Shown here: piece after piece, positions 1 to 12,652 of the stretch
Numbering within the stretch: the first letter of the stretch is position 1
How the letters are laid out: every line of letters begins with the position of its first letter
Origin: Ianthella basta
Lineage: Eukaryota; Porifera; Demospongiae; Verongiida; Ianthellidae
Reading direction: 5' to 3'
Assembly (NCBI GenBank): GCA_964019415.1
Contig: OZ025877.1
Location: forward strand, 3,613,039-3,677,038
DNA length: 64,000 nucleotides
Translations under genes and position numbers: made by a program
The notes under the pieces: model-generated
Seen by the model: the letters and a program-made list of their open reading frames with translations, nothing else
Database searches by the model: none
Told to the model about the DNA's origin: nothing

Positions 1-973
1 GTACTTATTTAATAGCATACATTCTGTACTAAATGAACTATAATTTTATTGCATTAATGAACTGGTTATTGTTTATTTTATCAGTAACCAGTAGTTATTG
101 GTGGAAGGACATGTAGAGTTGTGAAATGTAGTCAACAAACTTGAAAGGCGATACACATTCATTTTCTATGTATATCAGACAATAGTTAATATGCACTATA
201 TATTATGTTCCATTATGCTGAAGGCTTAAAATTCCAAGCAGTATATTAAACAAGGTAGACACATAACAGTGACTTGAAACTCCTTTGTAGTATATACAAA
301 ATGGAAGTTAATTTTGTAGTTTTGTGTTTATTAACTTCATTTTGCTATATGTTAACGTTATTGCTTTATCCTTTCCTACTTACATAACATCATAACCCTT
401 TACTAAGGGGCCAATAGAATGCTACTGTGCTCCCTGGCAGGATGTTCTGTGGTCTTTTCTGTGTGTTCTGTTAAAATAATTTGAAGGAGCTTGAACCTCT
501 AATATAAGGGAAACCATTGTACCCTAACCTACCTCTGCAACTTGTACATGTATCTCCAACTGCATAATAATATATATATAATTATTACTATTGAGATTGA
601 GCCAAAATGCTGAAATACCATCAACCCCCTCCAGTATTTACCACAAGTATAGTAATACAAAGAGCTATACACAAAATAGCATAATAATATGGTTGGAAAT
701 TTGGTGGAATATATTTTGGCAATTTGGCGTACTGGACAAATCGTGGCATTTGGTGGTCCAGGATTCTAATTTGGCGGCTTGGCAAGCCTTGTGCTATAAT
801 GGTATAATTATGTAAAGAATGGCTCCGAGGTAGGAATTATCGGCGAATAGCTCTCAAAGCCGCCAAAGCGCTAAAATAGATTCCCCAAAACACAGTAGGA
901 ATTGCATACACGATCGGCTCCCTGGCCCATTAATTCTCTCAGCACTCACACAGTGACATACGCAGTGGGATCA
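1..973. other. 5' flank of RTK-1
   Basis: AT-rich non-coding DNA with no supported gene. From about 750 onward it resembles the upstream flank of RTK-2 (about 14130 onward): both have a TTTGGCGG-type stretch, a GCTATAATG motif and a run into the signal-peptide exon. The tandem duplication therefore included part of the 5' flank, and the promoter probably lies here. An upstream in-frame ATG at 902 would add 24 residues before the signal peptide. I prefer the ATG at 974 because the hydrophobic signal sequence follows directly. Confidence 0.5.
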
Positions 974-3900
974 ATGGAGTTCATCGCATGCCAGGTTCCT
1001 TGTGTAGCTGTTCTACTGAGTTTGTTGCTGTTTAATAACCAAGAGCAGATTAATGCGCAAGGCTTTAGGGGTAAGAGAGAGTTCACATAAGTGCATTTTG
1101 ACGCTTCGGGGTCGTAGTAGCTAAACTTTTCCTTTTCGCTTTCTCACTAGATACAGCTTCATCCGTTACAGTCATCACCGGATTGAGAGGAATCGATTCC
1201 CAAGTTTATCTGCATCAGTCCAGGGCGAACGTGCAGGTTATCACCCAAATAGACTTCGCCGAGTGGCAGATTTACGAGTTTCCAGTGGATTACAGTGTCG
1301 ATCCCAAGCTGCGCTGCAGACCAGAGTATCTTGGCCGGTTCCTAAATCACAGCGGCAGAGACTGGGGCTATATTTACAATGTAACTACCACTTCGTTGAT
1401 CTTGCGATCTTTGGTTCTCATTAACAGCAGCGATGAGCAACCGCTAGCTTGCGGCTCAATCAGTCCGTACTCTCTTCCGTCGTATGCCGCCTCTGCCGAG
1501 TTCATGTCTGGAGTGTTTGGGAAGATATACATCTTACAATGGTCAGAAGGTGAGTATCGCATGGCCAAAGCTTCAATCATGTAATGTATTGTTTATAATA
1601 CAACCTTGTATAAAGTTCGAAGAAACATGTGATTGTGAAGCTTAAGAGTGTATGACTAAGTACGTATTAAATTTAATTAAGTTTCAGAACAGGAGCGAGG
1701 ATGAGTAGCTACTCAGTATCACTAAGCATAAGTAGGGACGGTATTACCTACATTACTGTTCACTTCTCAATTGTGCTTAATTCGTCGACATTAAGATATG
1801 CATCCCCGATGTTGGTTTTGAATACAACGTACTGCCTCTTCCTCATGGGTAACTACTTCTTATTATACTGTTTTTAGGCTTATACAGAAGTAGTGCTGGT
1901 ATTACTTATGTGTTCTACCATACCTACATTGATGGCAGTAAGATATACGTAGTGTCTGATAAGAATAAGACAAAATGTGGATTGAAGACACTGGAGGTCT
2001 CCTTCTGTGGGAACACATTTTGGCGCTACATGCAGAAAGTAAGCTTAGACTTGCTTGGCATACAACCAGCCGAAGTGTTTCCTCATGGGTAGCCTCTTTG
2101 CCAATTGCCACACATGCATGCATGTGCATGCTGTCTGATGTGAGAATTTAAAGTCTGTAACAGGAAGCATGCTTAAATCCACAACTAGTTCTTGTACTAT
2201 AATTATATTTTGTCCGTTTAGCGTACTCTCAAATGTTAATCCCATTTATATACCTCTATTCATAGTCTGCAATGTTGTATACTGTATCTAAAACAAGAAT
2301 ATAAGCATATATTTCTTCAACATTCTTGGTCATTGACAATGAGACAATGCTAGCTACATGCATTAATGGCTAAGCATCACAATTTGCTTGCCATGGCATG
2401 TTGTCACCTAAGCTTAAGGTAGTGTGTATAAACGTTCTCTGAATTCATTGACTGGTATAATAATTACGTGTGCATAAATACCATGGGCTTGCCACTTAGA
2501 GCTATAAATATATATTATATTTATATATAATAATATATTTAATAATCTTGCACTCAGGGGAGACCTACCTGCTAGGAGACCTCTTAACAGAGAGCAATCT
2601 TGGCGGTAGTGAGAAGACAATGCTGAATGTTAGCATTATTGTTCACGACAAAGTTATGGTCAGTTTACATGGTATATGTATGCATGTTATGTTATGTATG
2701 TCAATGTGGTGGATGCTTTGTGCTTCTCAGTATAACATAAACCCCTGCTGCCTGTGCTTACTGTGGATGCTTGTTTAAATGTTCTTATTTGCTTGTACAT
2801 AGTATATGTTCAATATAATTAATTATTACAGCTTATGTGCATGACAATACTAAGTTTGATGTTGTGGTGCAGCAGTCTCCGACAATGATAGCGCACACAA
2901 TTAATATTCAAATAGCGAGATACATTATAAGGTAAGCAGATCTCAAATGCACAAGGCACGAAACTCTTGCAAACTAATGAAGACAACTCCAAACACAAGG
3001 TAACACCACAGCTGTGTTTGTGCACCAGTCAGGTGAATACAACCACATTCATAAAAATGACTTATGCATAAACTACACTAAGCAGAATTATCATGATTGA
3101 AAGCATTGTACTTACGGTGATGAGACACAATTATACTGTTATTCTATGCTGCAGGGTCCGTATGACACCATGCTTCATAGATGCGATGGTCTGGAGGGAG
3201 GAATAACTCTAAGGTCTCCCACTACAGATGCCTACTACATGCCAAGTTCTCCCTTTCTGCAAAAGCTTCCTAGAACTACCCTGCTGTCCTCCAACATTAT
3301 TGGTTATGCTGTATCAGTTCAAACCTCTACAGGGGTGGTGATTGGCTGTGCTAGGTTTGAAAATCAATTCCCTGTTGATGCAACCTTCAGAGGTAAACAT
3401 GTATTCAGTCAATTAATCCAGTATCTCCCAGCGATTCTGCCTGATGTGTCAAATTTGGACATCCTCCAGTACAATATCCTTGAAGGCATTGCTGGCACCT
3501 GTTCTAGCAGTGCCAAGTTATTTGATCCCTGGTACCCACCTGGCCTGCAAATTGGCACTGCAATCACAAATGATCAGTTTCCAGTAGGGGATCTCCCTGG
3601 TCATAAGGTAACGCTTTTAAACTTGATTTTTGAAATACCACTAATTGGCAATGCGACCATTCTGGGACATGTGGTGAGCACAGCATCTCTGGTAGGTATG
3701 TTATGATCCTCACTTTATCTGATGCTACCATTTTTAGGAACTACGTAGCTCATAGGTCTTAGTGATAATGGTAGCCTGCCATAATACTACATCTGTTTGC
3801 CATGCAATTGGTTCCAATCTACATTAAATTTACAAGTTTTCTGATTCATGGTGTGTCATTGACTATGTGCAGAACTTCTCATTATGCCTTGTTTTTGTCA

Positions 3901-6900
3901 CTGTTGGATTATAAGCATGCATGAAAGAATATAATTTTATTCATTACAAAATATTCTTGGTTTTCAATCTAGTAATTAAACCTCTATACAAATACGGTAG
4001 TACACTGTAGATGCATAAATTTTGTTTCTGCTGTGGTATGGCTTGCATATTAGGTGTTACATGCATTCTCACACATATTATACATACAGGTGAATGACTC
4101 TGAGTGTAACTCAATAGAACTCTCTGTGACTGGGAGTGGCCACACTGTGAAGGGCTATGCTGTGTTTGATGGACCCACACTCACTGGAAGAGTCACATTT
4201 GTGGGTTCTTACAACATTACAAGTAGGATTTTACTAATTTTATTCAGTCCAGCACTGACAAATGAAGAATATTTGTCATTCCCTGGGCAAATTTACCTGT
4301 ACAAGCACCATAACCATTAACACTGTTGTCACTGATCCGTCCCAACTCTATACTTGTATGGACAAAAATCTCTGTCACCATGTGTTTCCTCGTGTCATCC
4401 AACTTGCTCACCGAGTGTTCTCATATTTTTAGAATGGCGCACACCTGCCCGCCATAATGTATGATTGTACTTTGTTTACAAATGTACATAAGCCATAGCA
4501 GCTTTATATTAATGCTGTATATCCATGTTTGTAGACCCAAGTGGTGCACCAGCCTGACTGGGCTCTGGGACCCACTGTGATCACTGTGGACCTGGCATAT
4601 GTGAACATTACCCAGGTAGGCTGATTGCTGCAATTCAATTACTCAATTAGACACAAGTATTCTCAGTGTGGGGTTCATTCACGCATGTACTCACACAATA
4701 AGTTTGCCGTTACCATCTCTATGAGTTCATTTGCTCATGTATGTACACGCATATTACACATTACATGTTAATTTGAAGGCATTTTGGAAAAAGAGCCATT
4801 CCCATTGCTATATATCCACTGTTGGCAAAACATGTTAGGTGCAGCTATTATTCTGTGTGGTATGCTTTGGTCACTTGTTCACATATCATATGCATATCAA
4901 TGTAGCTGTATAGCCATTTGTATACATGCTCTGGGTTAGATCGTTTTCACTGAGCCTGCATGCATGTCCCCCAGCAGTGGAGTATGATGATTTTCTGCCA
5001 TTACGAAGGAAGTAGACTTCCATATATGATGTGTGCTACGTTACATATACATTGAAATACATTTGTGGTCCTCTCCCTTGGCCTATTTTATTATAATATT
5101 TCGCCAGTCTTGGCATGAGTTGAGTGATCTCATATAGATAGGGCGAGGTTCACCATCCCAGTACTGTGCTCATAGAGACAAGAGAGATTTTATTGTGTCC
5201 TGCTAGAATGTACCTTCTTGATTTCCTTTACCTCAAACGTTGTATATAGAAGACATTCAGACTCACCAGCAGAGCAAACTCTTGCCTAACACATTAATTC
5301 AAAGCAGCATTCAATGATCACTAATCACAGGCTTCCTCCAGTGGCACCGCATTGTACAATGAATTGAATAGTACTAGTACTGTTAATCAAGAATTGATTG
5401 TCCACAAAGGCATCCACTTCATTTCACCATGCCTATGCCTATTGCCTATTTTCATGACAAATATTGATTGCTTCTCCAAGCTAGCCATATGCATTATTCC
5501 CATGTGTTAGGTTGTGTTCACTTTAATGTACATATTTTGCCACTCCTTGCACATACACTGTAGTCCACCAATGGCCATGAATGGTACATTCATGAAGGAA
5601 ACACAGAGAGCAATGGAACCTGCACTAGCCAGATTAATGGAGAGCCTTACAACCCATATGGAGTGAACACTACTGCAGAATCTGGCTACTTTGATGACTG
5701 TACTTCACGAAGGCAGCAGAGATGTGCCATGGGAGACCTCAGTGGGAAGCTGGAAGTGCTTGGGCTGGAACCGGTAACAACCACTGATCGAAAGACCTAT
5801 TCATTCTATGATGAAAACTTGCATCTAGTTGGACCTTTCACCAGTGAGTTGTCCATACATGCAGCCATCTCTGCATGGTCTCTTCTCCAACCATAGTACT
5901 TTATGAACTGTATCTGCACATGCACACATTTTGTGTATGTGGCTCGTGAATATAAGAGCTGCTGTATTCTTCTCTGAGTGATTCACCCCTACTATACACA
6001 GTCTTTAGCCGCTCCATTGTGGTGTATGGCACTGGTGCCCAAAGTGGTCAACTCCTTGGTTGTGCCAACATTGAGCCATCACTTGTAGCAGAGGAGGAGA
6101 TCAGCTTCCCAAGGAATGGGACCAACCCAGAAGACATTGACAGGTGCTTCCCTAAGAATGTATGAAATATTATTTATGCAACATACTACAACTCTTTTGC
6201 AAATCACATTGAATACCTTTTCTGTACACTATAGCATACACATTAATTATTGGTCATATGGTTATAATTATTATAATAATGGTTACACAGATTTTCCTCA
6301 CTATCTTTATGCAGATTTGCAATGGGTCACTTCTTATCCACACTTGCTGGAGTCCCACTTGGAGATGTGTTAGTGAGTGAAGTCCGAGCAGTGAACATTA
6401 GTGGACATGACTGTCTGACTGCTTCACTGTGGATTACAGGAATAGATGGTATGTATGTGTGAGAGGAGGAAGGAGAGAGTTGGATGGATTGCATGGACAA
6501 TGCATGTCAAAGTCAATAATATCAATAATATTAAGAGCAGTAGGATTACATTAAAGACAACTATATTGGGTGCTGTGACAATTATGCATGCTTGCAGTAT
6601 TTTTGCATTTGCATCAATTTGAAAATTGAAATGCTGTCACTTCCTTCTTTCTGTGCAGCTGATAATGCATCTCTGAATGCCCAAAATGTGAGTGCATTGG
6701 ACAGACAGAACCTCAGCCAGTACAGTGCAGGACCATGTGAGTGCTCATGGCATAAACATGTATGATACTGCAACATAAACAAGCCTAGAGACCATGAGAC
6801 ATTCCTTCACACTGGTATGCCACAGGAGACAGAGGTTTGTGTATATAGCACCTCTGCAATTCGCTGAGAGAGCTATATGTTATGCATGGGTTCATTGCTG

Positions 6901-9900
6901 CATAAGGGTACTGGTAGTGGAGAGTTATTGAGCGTAATTGCAACAAATGGATTTCACAGTGAAAACTGATTGATTGCAAAACCCAGTCACTGCAATTATG
7001 CTCAGTAACTCTTCACTACAAGTTTCTCCTTTCTCACTCTATCGGCCACCCGGACACCTTACTGTGTCTTGCATGTGATTTTATACTATTCCTGATGGTA
7101 TGGAAGCCATTTATGGCTATACTTATATAACGACATAGTGAAGGTTGAATTAATACATAGCTGGATAAATTACACAGAGACAGAAACAAAGTTTATTGCT
7201 CTGACAATCTTATTTTTGGCAGACAGTACTGTATCAACCAATTGCAGTACAGCCTGTACATAGCCCTGGCTACCAATGCCTTACGTATATACAAAGGTTA
7301 GAAAGCATAATTATGAGTTTCCTTTCACTGGCCCTGTATAATTGTCCTTCATCAGTTTGTAGGCATTTGTTGTAACAGTGCTAGCTGTTGTTCAGAGTGA
7401 AAGTCCTTATGCATGGGTGCCATGAATAATATTATAGTAAAATTAATACAAGGTATAGTGAAATCCACGACTATTATGTGTAAACAGTGTGTCGTATATC
7501 TTTTTACACATGTGATTCTGTTTCTTATGCCAAATGCCTTTATTAGGTGTACCTCCTCCCACTGAAGGAACGCCTCAGGCTTCGGTCAACACAGACATCA
7601 GTGAGCATTCACTGACAGTCACAGTTTCCTAATATTGCCATAATCGTATTGTCAAATGGTCCTATTACTTCAGTCATATAATTATACAATGCATATTTAC
7701 TTCAAGGGGAGTATCAAGTAATAAATTGCGGCACTTAGCCTCTGCAGCCATGCTGTGATGCTCAGAATAGTTGTATACATACTACAACACCGTAAGTAAG
7801 TACACCACAAGGGACATTCTATATATGTTGCAATTGCTACTAAATTTACTGTAGATCTCCTAGCATCCTTCCAATTAATATATACCTCCAAAGTAGTCTG
7901 CACTGAGGATGGCAATTTCCACAGACTGTCATGCACGCAGATTGAGCTACACCGGATTGTACATACACTGTGCTTCTACTGATGTTTCATCTGTATTCAT
8001 GCTCCAAACTGGCGGATCAGAATAATTTATTATTCACAATAATTACTGGGGAAACTGATTGAGGCTTAGATAGTTTCCTGCAATATAATTAATGGGTTTA
8101 TTATGCTTTCTGCCCTTGATTTGCTGTGCAGTCATCATTTCTGTGTTGGTGACAGTCTTCATTGTTTCTGCAATTGTCATTGGCATACTACTCATCAGGG
8201 CATCCAAAAGAAAGAAGAAAGTGGAACTCATGTTGTGGGTCTCTAACACATTCATACATTGCACACCTCTCTTATCCAAGCCTACAGTGACTATGGTAAA
8301 CTCATTGGCCACTTGAGTGTCTCCTGTTTCATATGCACCCATATAGTGTGTATAAAGTTGAAGGACAACAAGAAAACTGCGAGTTTGAGGTGTGCACCAG
8401 CTCTATACATTGTGAATGCTAGCATGAGAAACTATGCACATCAGTACAGTGGAACCTGTCTACGACAGCCACCTGTGGGCCAGCTGTAACTGACCTTTAT
8501 AGAGAGGTGGCTGCTCTACAAAGGTATTTTCTAGTGCTTTTTGTGCCATTTGCGGACAGGGAAGCTGGCTGTTTTAGAGTGGTGGCTGCCTAACTCAGTC
8601 ATCATCATAGACAGGTTCCACTGTGCATACACATGTATGCACATGTACATACACATGTATTCACATGTACATAAAATTTACATGCCAATTATTGCAGTAC
8701 GTATCTTATAATTTCACACCCACGCTCATACATACTAAAGTATGAACAATTCTCTGTCTTTACAGTATTCCAAAGCACTGGCCAAACTCCTGCCCTCCAA
8801 GGGTGACGAGTGGGAACTTTTTAGCTCTCAATTTAAAGTGGGAACCAAACTGGGTGAAGGGAACTATGGTCAGGTCTACAAAGGCACACTATCCATGGAT
8901 GTTGCCACTGCTCCAGCCAAGAAGTACGTAGCGATGCAGATGCAGGAAGGGAAGCCCCCCTACACAGTGGCCATCAAACTTTTGAAAGGTGGAGTTTTGG
9001 TAGTTTTGGTCAATATTTAGCTACACAATACAATGTCATGCTTATCAGATGTTGATGCTGTCTATATAATATATGTAGGGATGGCAGTGGTTGTTTGTAT
9101 GCTGTAATACAAATGAAAAGTCGCTCCAACTCTGAATAGGACCAGAAATGGGCAAACAAAGCTTCCCCATTAAGAAGCGGGGACTGAACAGTGCATATAG
9201 CTAACCTTGCTTCCTAGCGAAGGTGCATTGTCATGTAGAAAATGTCATGGACTTTCCCATGCTTCGTCTTCTTCCTCTTCTTCTTCTTCTCTGACAGCAG
9301 TAGTGCACGAACCAAGTGGAGCAGGAGAATTCTTCTTGCGTGATATTGCACCAATTATTCCTGGCTATATTCCTTTGTGGTTGGAAGGCGGCATATTTTA
9401 GTGAGACTGCCACCATGGTGTCCAGCTAAGTGGGACGGACACATTTCTAAATTATGTAACCCCTGGATGAAACTAGTGTGACTGGTGCCATTGTGAGCAG
9501 CTGCACACAGTGTCTGGAGGCTATTTCTCCCATTGTTCTGTGCCACAGTGGAATATTTGGCCTTGCTATATGACTTAGCGTGCACGTGACATTTGGATTT
9601 GTGGAATGAAATAATTGCAATATCAAAATGACAATAATAATTCTCAAATGCAAATTACAGCTAATTGAATCAGCTGGCTAGCTATACAAGGAAGTTGTAG
9701 CTATAATTAATATCATGCTTCTTAGCTCAAACTCCATAAAAAGTGCAGTAAGTAGAAATAATAAAAATTCTCTACAAAAATAGTAAGGATGGAATGGCAT
9801 AAAAAGAACAGAAACAAGTAAAGGCTGCTACACAATTGAGCATTAACCATCATCCCTACAATCAAGGATGTAGGACTGTACGGTGCGACATTATTGCATG

Positions 9901-12652
9901 TAGGGACCATGGTTAATGCTCCACTGTGTAACAGCCTTTACTTATTTCTGTACTTTTTGTATTCTCATTATAGCTCGGTTGGTATTTCAACATACAGTAC
10001 TGTATATACTACATATTTATAATAAAATTATAATACATTCTACATGCCCAAAAGCTGTTAAGCATCTTCTGCCCACTCTGGCTATATTCACACAAACACT
10101 GCTGATGACTGCTGCAGGAGGTGCAGAGAAGCGAGAGGTAGAGAACTTCCTGGAGGAGATTGCCATGATGAAGAAGGTGTCCACTGGGGAGTGCAGCCAT
10201 GTGGTCCAGATGGTGGGCTGTGTCTCCACTGCACTGCCACTTGCACTGGCCCTGGAGTTTGTTCCCTTTGGAGACCTCCTCTCCTACCTCAAGTACTGGA
10301 GGCAAAAGGTATAAGCTTAAATTCTGATGTAACGTGAGATGCAAATGCATAAGTAAAGCATTGTAGCACTAAGTAGCATTGCCAAGATCTGTGATATTAA
10401 CTGGACGTGGTGATTGAGCAACTCAATGCTAACTTCCTTTGAAAATGGAAAATTATAGAGCCTCTATCCTACATACTTGGCCACTGTACACAAAATTTTA
10501 GTGATAGCTTTTGAGCTATATATCTCAAGTTGTACATGGGAGGCAAGTTGTACATGGGAGGCATCAAATATTAGAGCTATGTCGGCCTTGTAGGATAAAC
10601 TGAGAATGAGAATGATGGTATTGCTACGGTGACCCGGGATAGCTATGTCCCTTCTGCAACATTAATAGGGTTGCATGATTCTGATTGAAGATATGAATCC
10701 AACGCATGAATGTATGTTAGCTAGTGTATTGCTGTCCTCCTGAATTGTTTATATAAATGTATGTATTCCGTATTATTTGTGCAGTATGATGTTGAGAGGA
10801 AGGGCACTCTCGCCGGACCAAGCATTGTATTATCATCAGCCTATGACAGACTGGAACCTAAGAGAGTGACAGTGGATGGAGCGTACGTTCATGCTACCGA
10901 GGACCTGGAGGTCAATGTGGCTTACGTCAAGGATCAGGAAGGGAAAGAAGTTGTTGAGCAAATTGAGCTTCTGCGCTTGGCTACAACTGTAGATCAAGAG
11001 ACTGAGGACCAGCTCCAAGTAGGTAGCACTAGATGCCCAGGAGCTGTTCTCCCCTCCTACCATGGAAACCCAGGCTATGCATGCCATCAGTACTGACAAA
11101 ATATTCTAAAAAGTCAAACATTCTTCATTTCTAACCCAATTAATGACTTTAGCAGTGTCACTCTGCACACTATCTATAGGGTGAAGAAGATTTCTCCCAA
11201 TTGAGTGTGCCCCTCTTGTCTGGCTATGACCACCTGTACCCCAAAAAGAATGAACAAAGAGTACTGAATGTGGCTGCCAACAAGGACTTGGAAACGTTCT
11301 ACTCACCACTTGGAGAGCCTGACTTGAAGGACATCCCTTACTTTGCCTACCAGATAACACAGGGAATGGTATGCAAAACAAACTATCCATTTTCTTTATC
11401 ACAAATTAAACAGGCTTTGCAAATCAAAGCAAAATGTGAACTCAAGTGGTGACATTTCCAATCCCTTCAGGAATACCTCTCCTCCCTAGGTATCCTCCAC
11501 CGTGACCTGGCCTGCCGCAACATCCTGGTGGATGAGAGGAAGCTGCTCAAGATATCCGACTTTGGTCTCTCCAGAAACACACCTAGTTATGTGTCCTGTC
11601 GTAAGGACAAGTTGCCACTGAGATGGATGGCACCGGAGACAGTGGTTGACAACATCTGCACTGACAAATCTGATGTGTAAGAAATTTTCTTTTACCATGC
11701 TTACATGAATATTCTAAAAGATCTGATTAGCATGAAGCCAGGCTCCAGGCTTCACTCGTTGCATGAATCCAATTTGCACATTTTTGCAAGTAATTCCCTG
11801 TGTTCATATAATGTATAATTATAGCATTAATTATTGCAAGTTGGTAATTAAACAATTAAATGATTGTTCTTCTTGCATATCTTATTGTAGGTGGGCCTTT
11901 GGTGTATGTCTGTGGGAAATGTATACATTTGGTAAGCACTTGCATATTATATTATTATATGCATACTGTAGAATGTCAAAGTTTAAGTAGTTGCTTACAT
12001 GTAACAATTGGATAATTACTATGAGTAAACTTTGTACATGTTTAAAGCGTATGTAAACCGAGTTTGTTTATTTACAAATGACTGCTCATACTCACACATA
12101 CACGCGTTCTAACGGTATCATTAACTACCCAACCCATGTACTTCTCAGGAGAGCTACCGTACAGAGACATTCCACTGGCCACTATTGTGGCAAAGATAGT
12201 CAGTGGCTACAGACTGCCCAAGCCAGAGCATGTCCCTGACCAAGTGTGAGTCATCAATAGACATGAAACAAATTGTACAAAGGAATTGCTGCCATGTTAT
12301 TGCCACTGTGCGTGCAGCTGTAAACTTTAATTTGAAGCTTAGGTATCCAGTGCACACAATGCATAGAACAATGCATTAACCCTGATGTTATAATTAAGCC
12401 CCTCTGCCCTTTGATTGCGATATCAACAGATACCAGCTGATGTTGACCTGCTGGCGGAATGAGCCAGCGGCTCGATTAAATTTCACACAACTGAAGTACA
12501 AATTCAAGGCAATTATTGATGCTAGCCATCCACGGAATGATCATGTGCAGGACTTGATTACACAGGACAGTTTGGGGGTCTCAGAGAGACAAGAGGATCC
12601 CAGTTCTTCATCTGATCATCCTTTGGTTGTTGCCATGACTCCATCTGACTAA
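974..12652 (+). CDS. RTK-1: receptor tyrosine kinase with SOD-like ectodomain
   Basis: Twenty exons join in phase to 1174 aa: 974-1070, 1151-1549, 2558-2658, 3155-3691, 4090-4200, 4535-4615, 5564-5843, 6002-6143, 6315-6448, 6659-6736, 7547-7600, 8132-8238, 8766-8988, 10118-10308, 10785-11018, 11180-11368, 11471-11676, 11891-11931, 12149-12245, 12430-12652. Residues 1-32 are a signal peptide. Residues about 34-653 are SOD-like modules with many N-glycosylation sequons. A transmembrane helix spans about 672-695, followed by a basic stop-transfer run (SKRKKK). The kinase shows a glycine loop GEGNYG (737-742), VAIK Lys778, a probable alpha-C Glu795, HRDLACRN (996-1003), DFG (1016-1018), Tyr1026 in the activation loop and LPLRWMAPE, so it should be active and tyrosine-specific. 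About 140 residues of insert separate the hinge from helix alpha-E. The C-terminal tail is short. Ligand unknown. Splice sites are read by eye; the donors GTGGGT (4201), GTCAGT (2659) and GTCTCT (8239) are weak but fixed by phase and by the paralog. Confidence 0.85.
1718..2094 (+). other. Two possible extra SOD-module exons of RTK-1, probably decaying
   Basis: Two open stretches lie between exons 2 and 3: about 1718-1848 (after an AG, with an [16 protein letters not shown] reading) and 1878 to about 2090 (with [16 protein letters not shown]). Both carry a similar GITY segment and both end at a near-identical CCTCATGGGTA, so they look like duplicates of each other. They join to each other in phase 1, but the second has no obvious phase-1 donor to reach the exon at 2558, and their ends sit in different frames. 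RTK-2 lacks both, though a remnant of the second one's end survives near 15126-15152. Either alternatively spliced or dying exons; left out of the model. Confidence 0.35.
8447..8623. mobile_element. Small TIR element, CAGTGGAACC family
   Basis: A 177-bp element in the intron between the transmembrane and first kinase exons of RTK-1. Its ends are inverted repeats: CAGTGGAACCTGTCTA on the left, TAGACAGGTTCCACTG on the right. Internally, sub-repeats of AGGTGGCTG occur in both halves. A related copy lies at 62253-62443 with the same ends and internal motifs. No coding capacity, so a MITE-like non-autonomous element; superfamily not determined. Confidence 0.75.
9801..9961. mobile_element. Hairpin (fold-back) element in RTK-1 intron
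   Basis: An imperfect palindrome with arms of about 60 bp (about 9801-9860 and 9897-9961) around a loop of roughly 40 bp. The arms share segments such as AGTAAAGGCTG and GAGCATTAACCAT in inverted orientation. It lies in the intron between exons 13 and 14, and I see no equivalent in the matching RTK-2 intron (21653-21836), so it probably inserted after the gene duplication. A MITE remnant is the likeliest reading. Confidence 0.7.

Noticed and set aside
4201..4320. Extension of the RTK-1 exon at 4090 to a stop at 4320
   Set aside because: Ending the exon at 4200 with a GTGGGT donor keeps phase with the next exon and restores SOD-like sequence across the join; the extension has no such fit.
9207..9600. 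Open frames on both strands in an RTK-1 intron, including a Cys/His-containing minus-strand frame
   Set aside because: The frame is short, partly low complexity (TCTTCC run) and lacks a complete zinc-knuckle or transposase motif.
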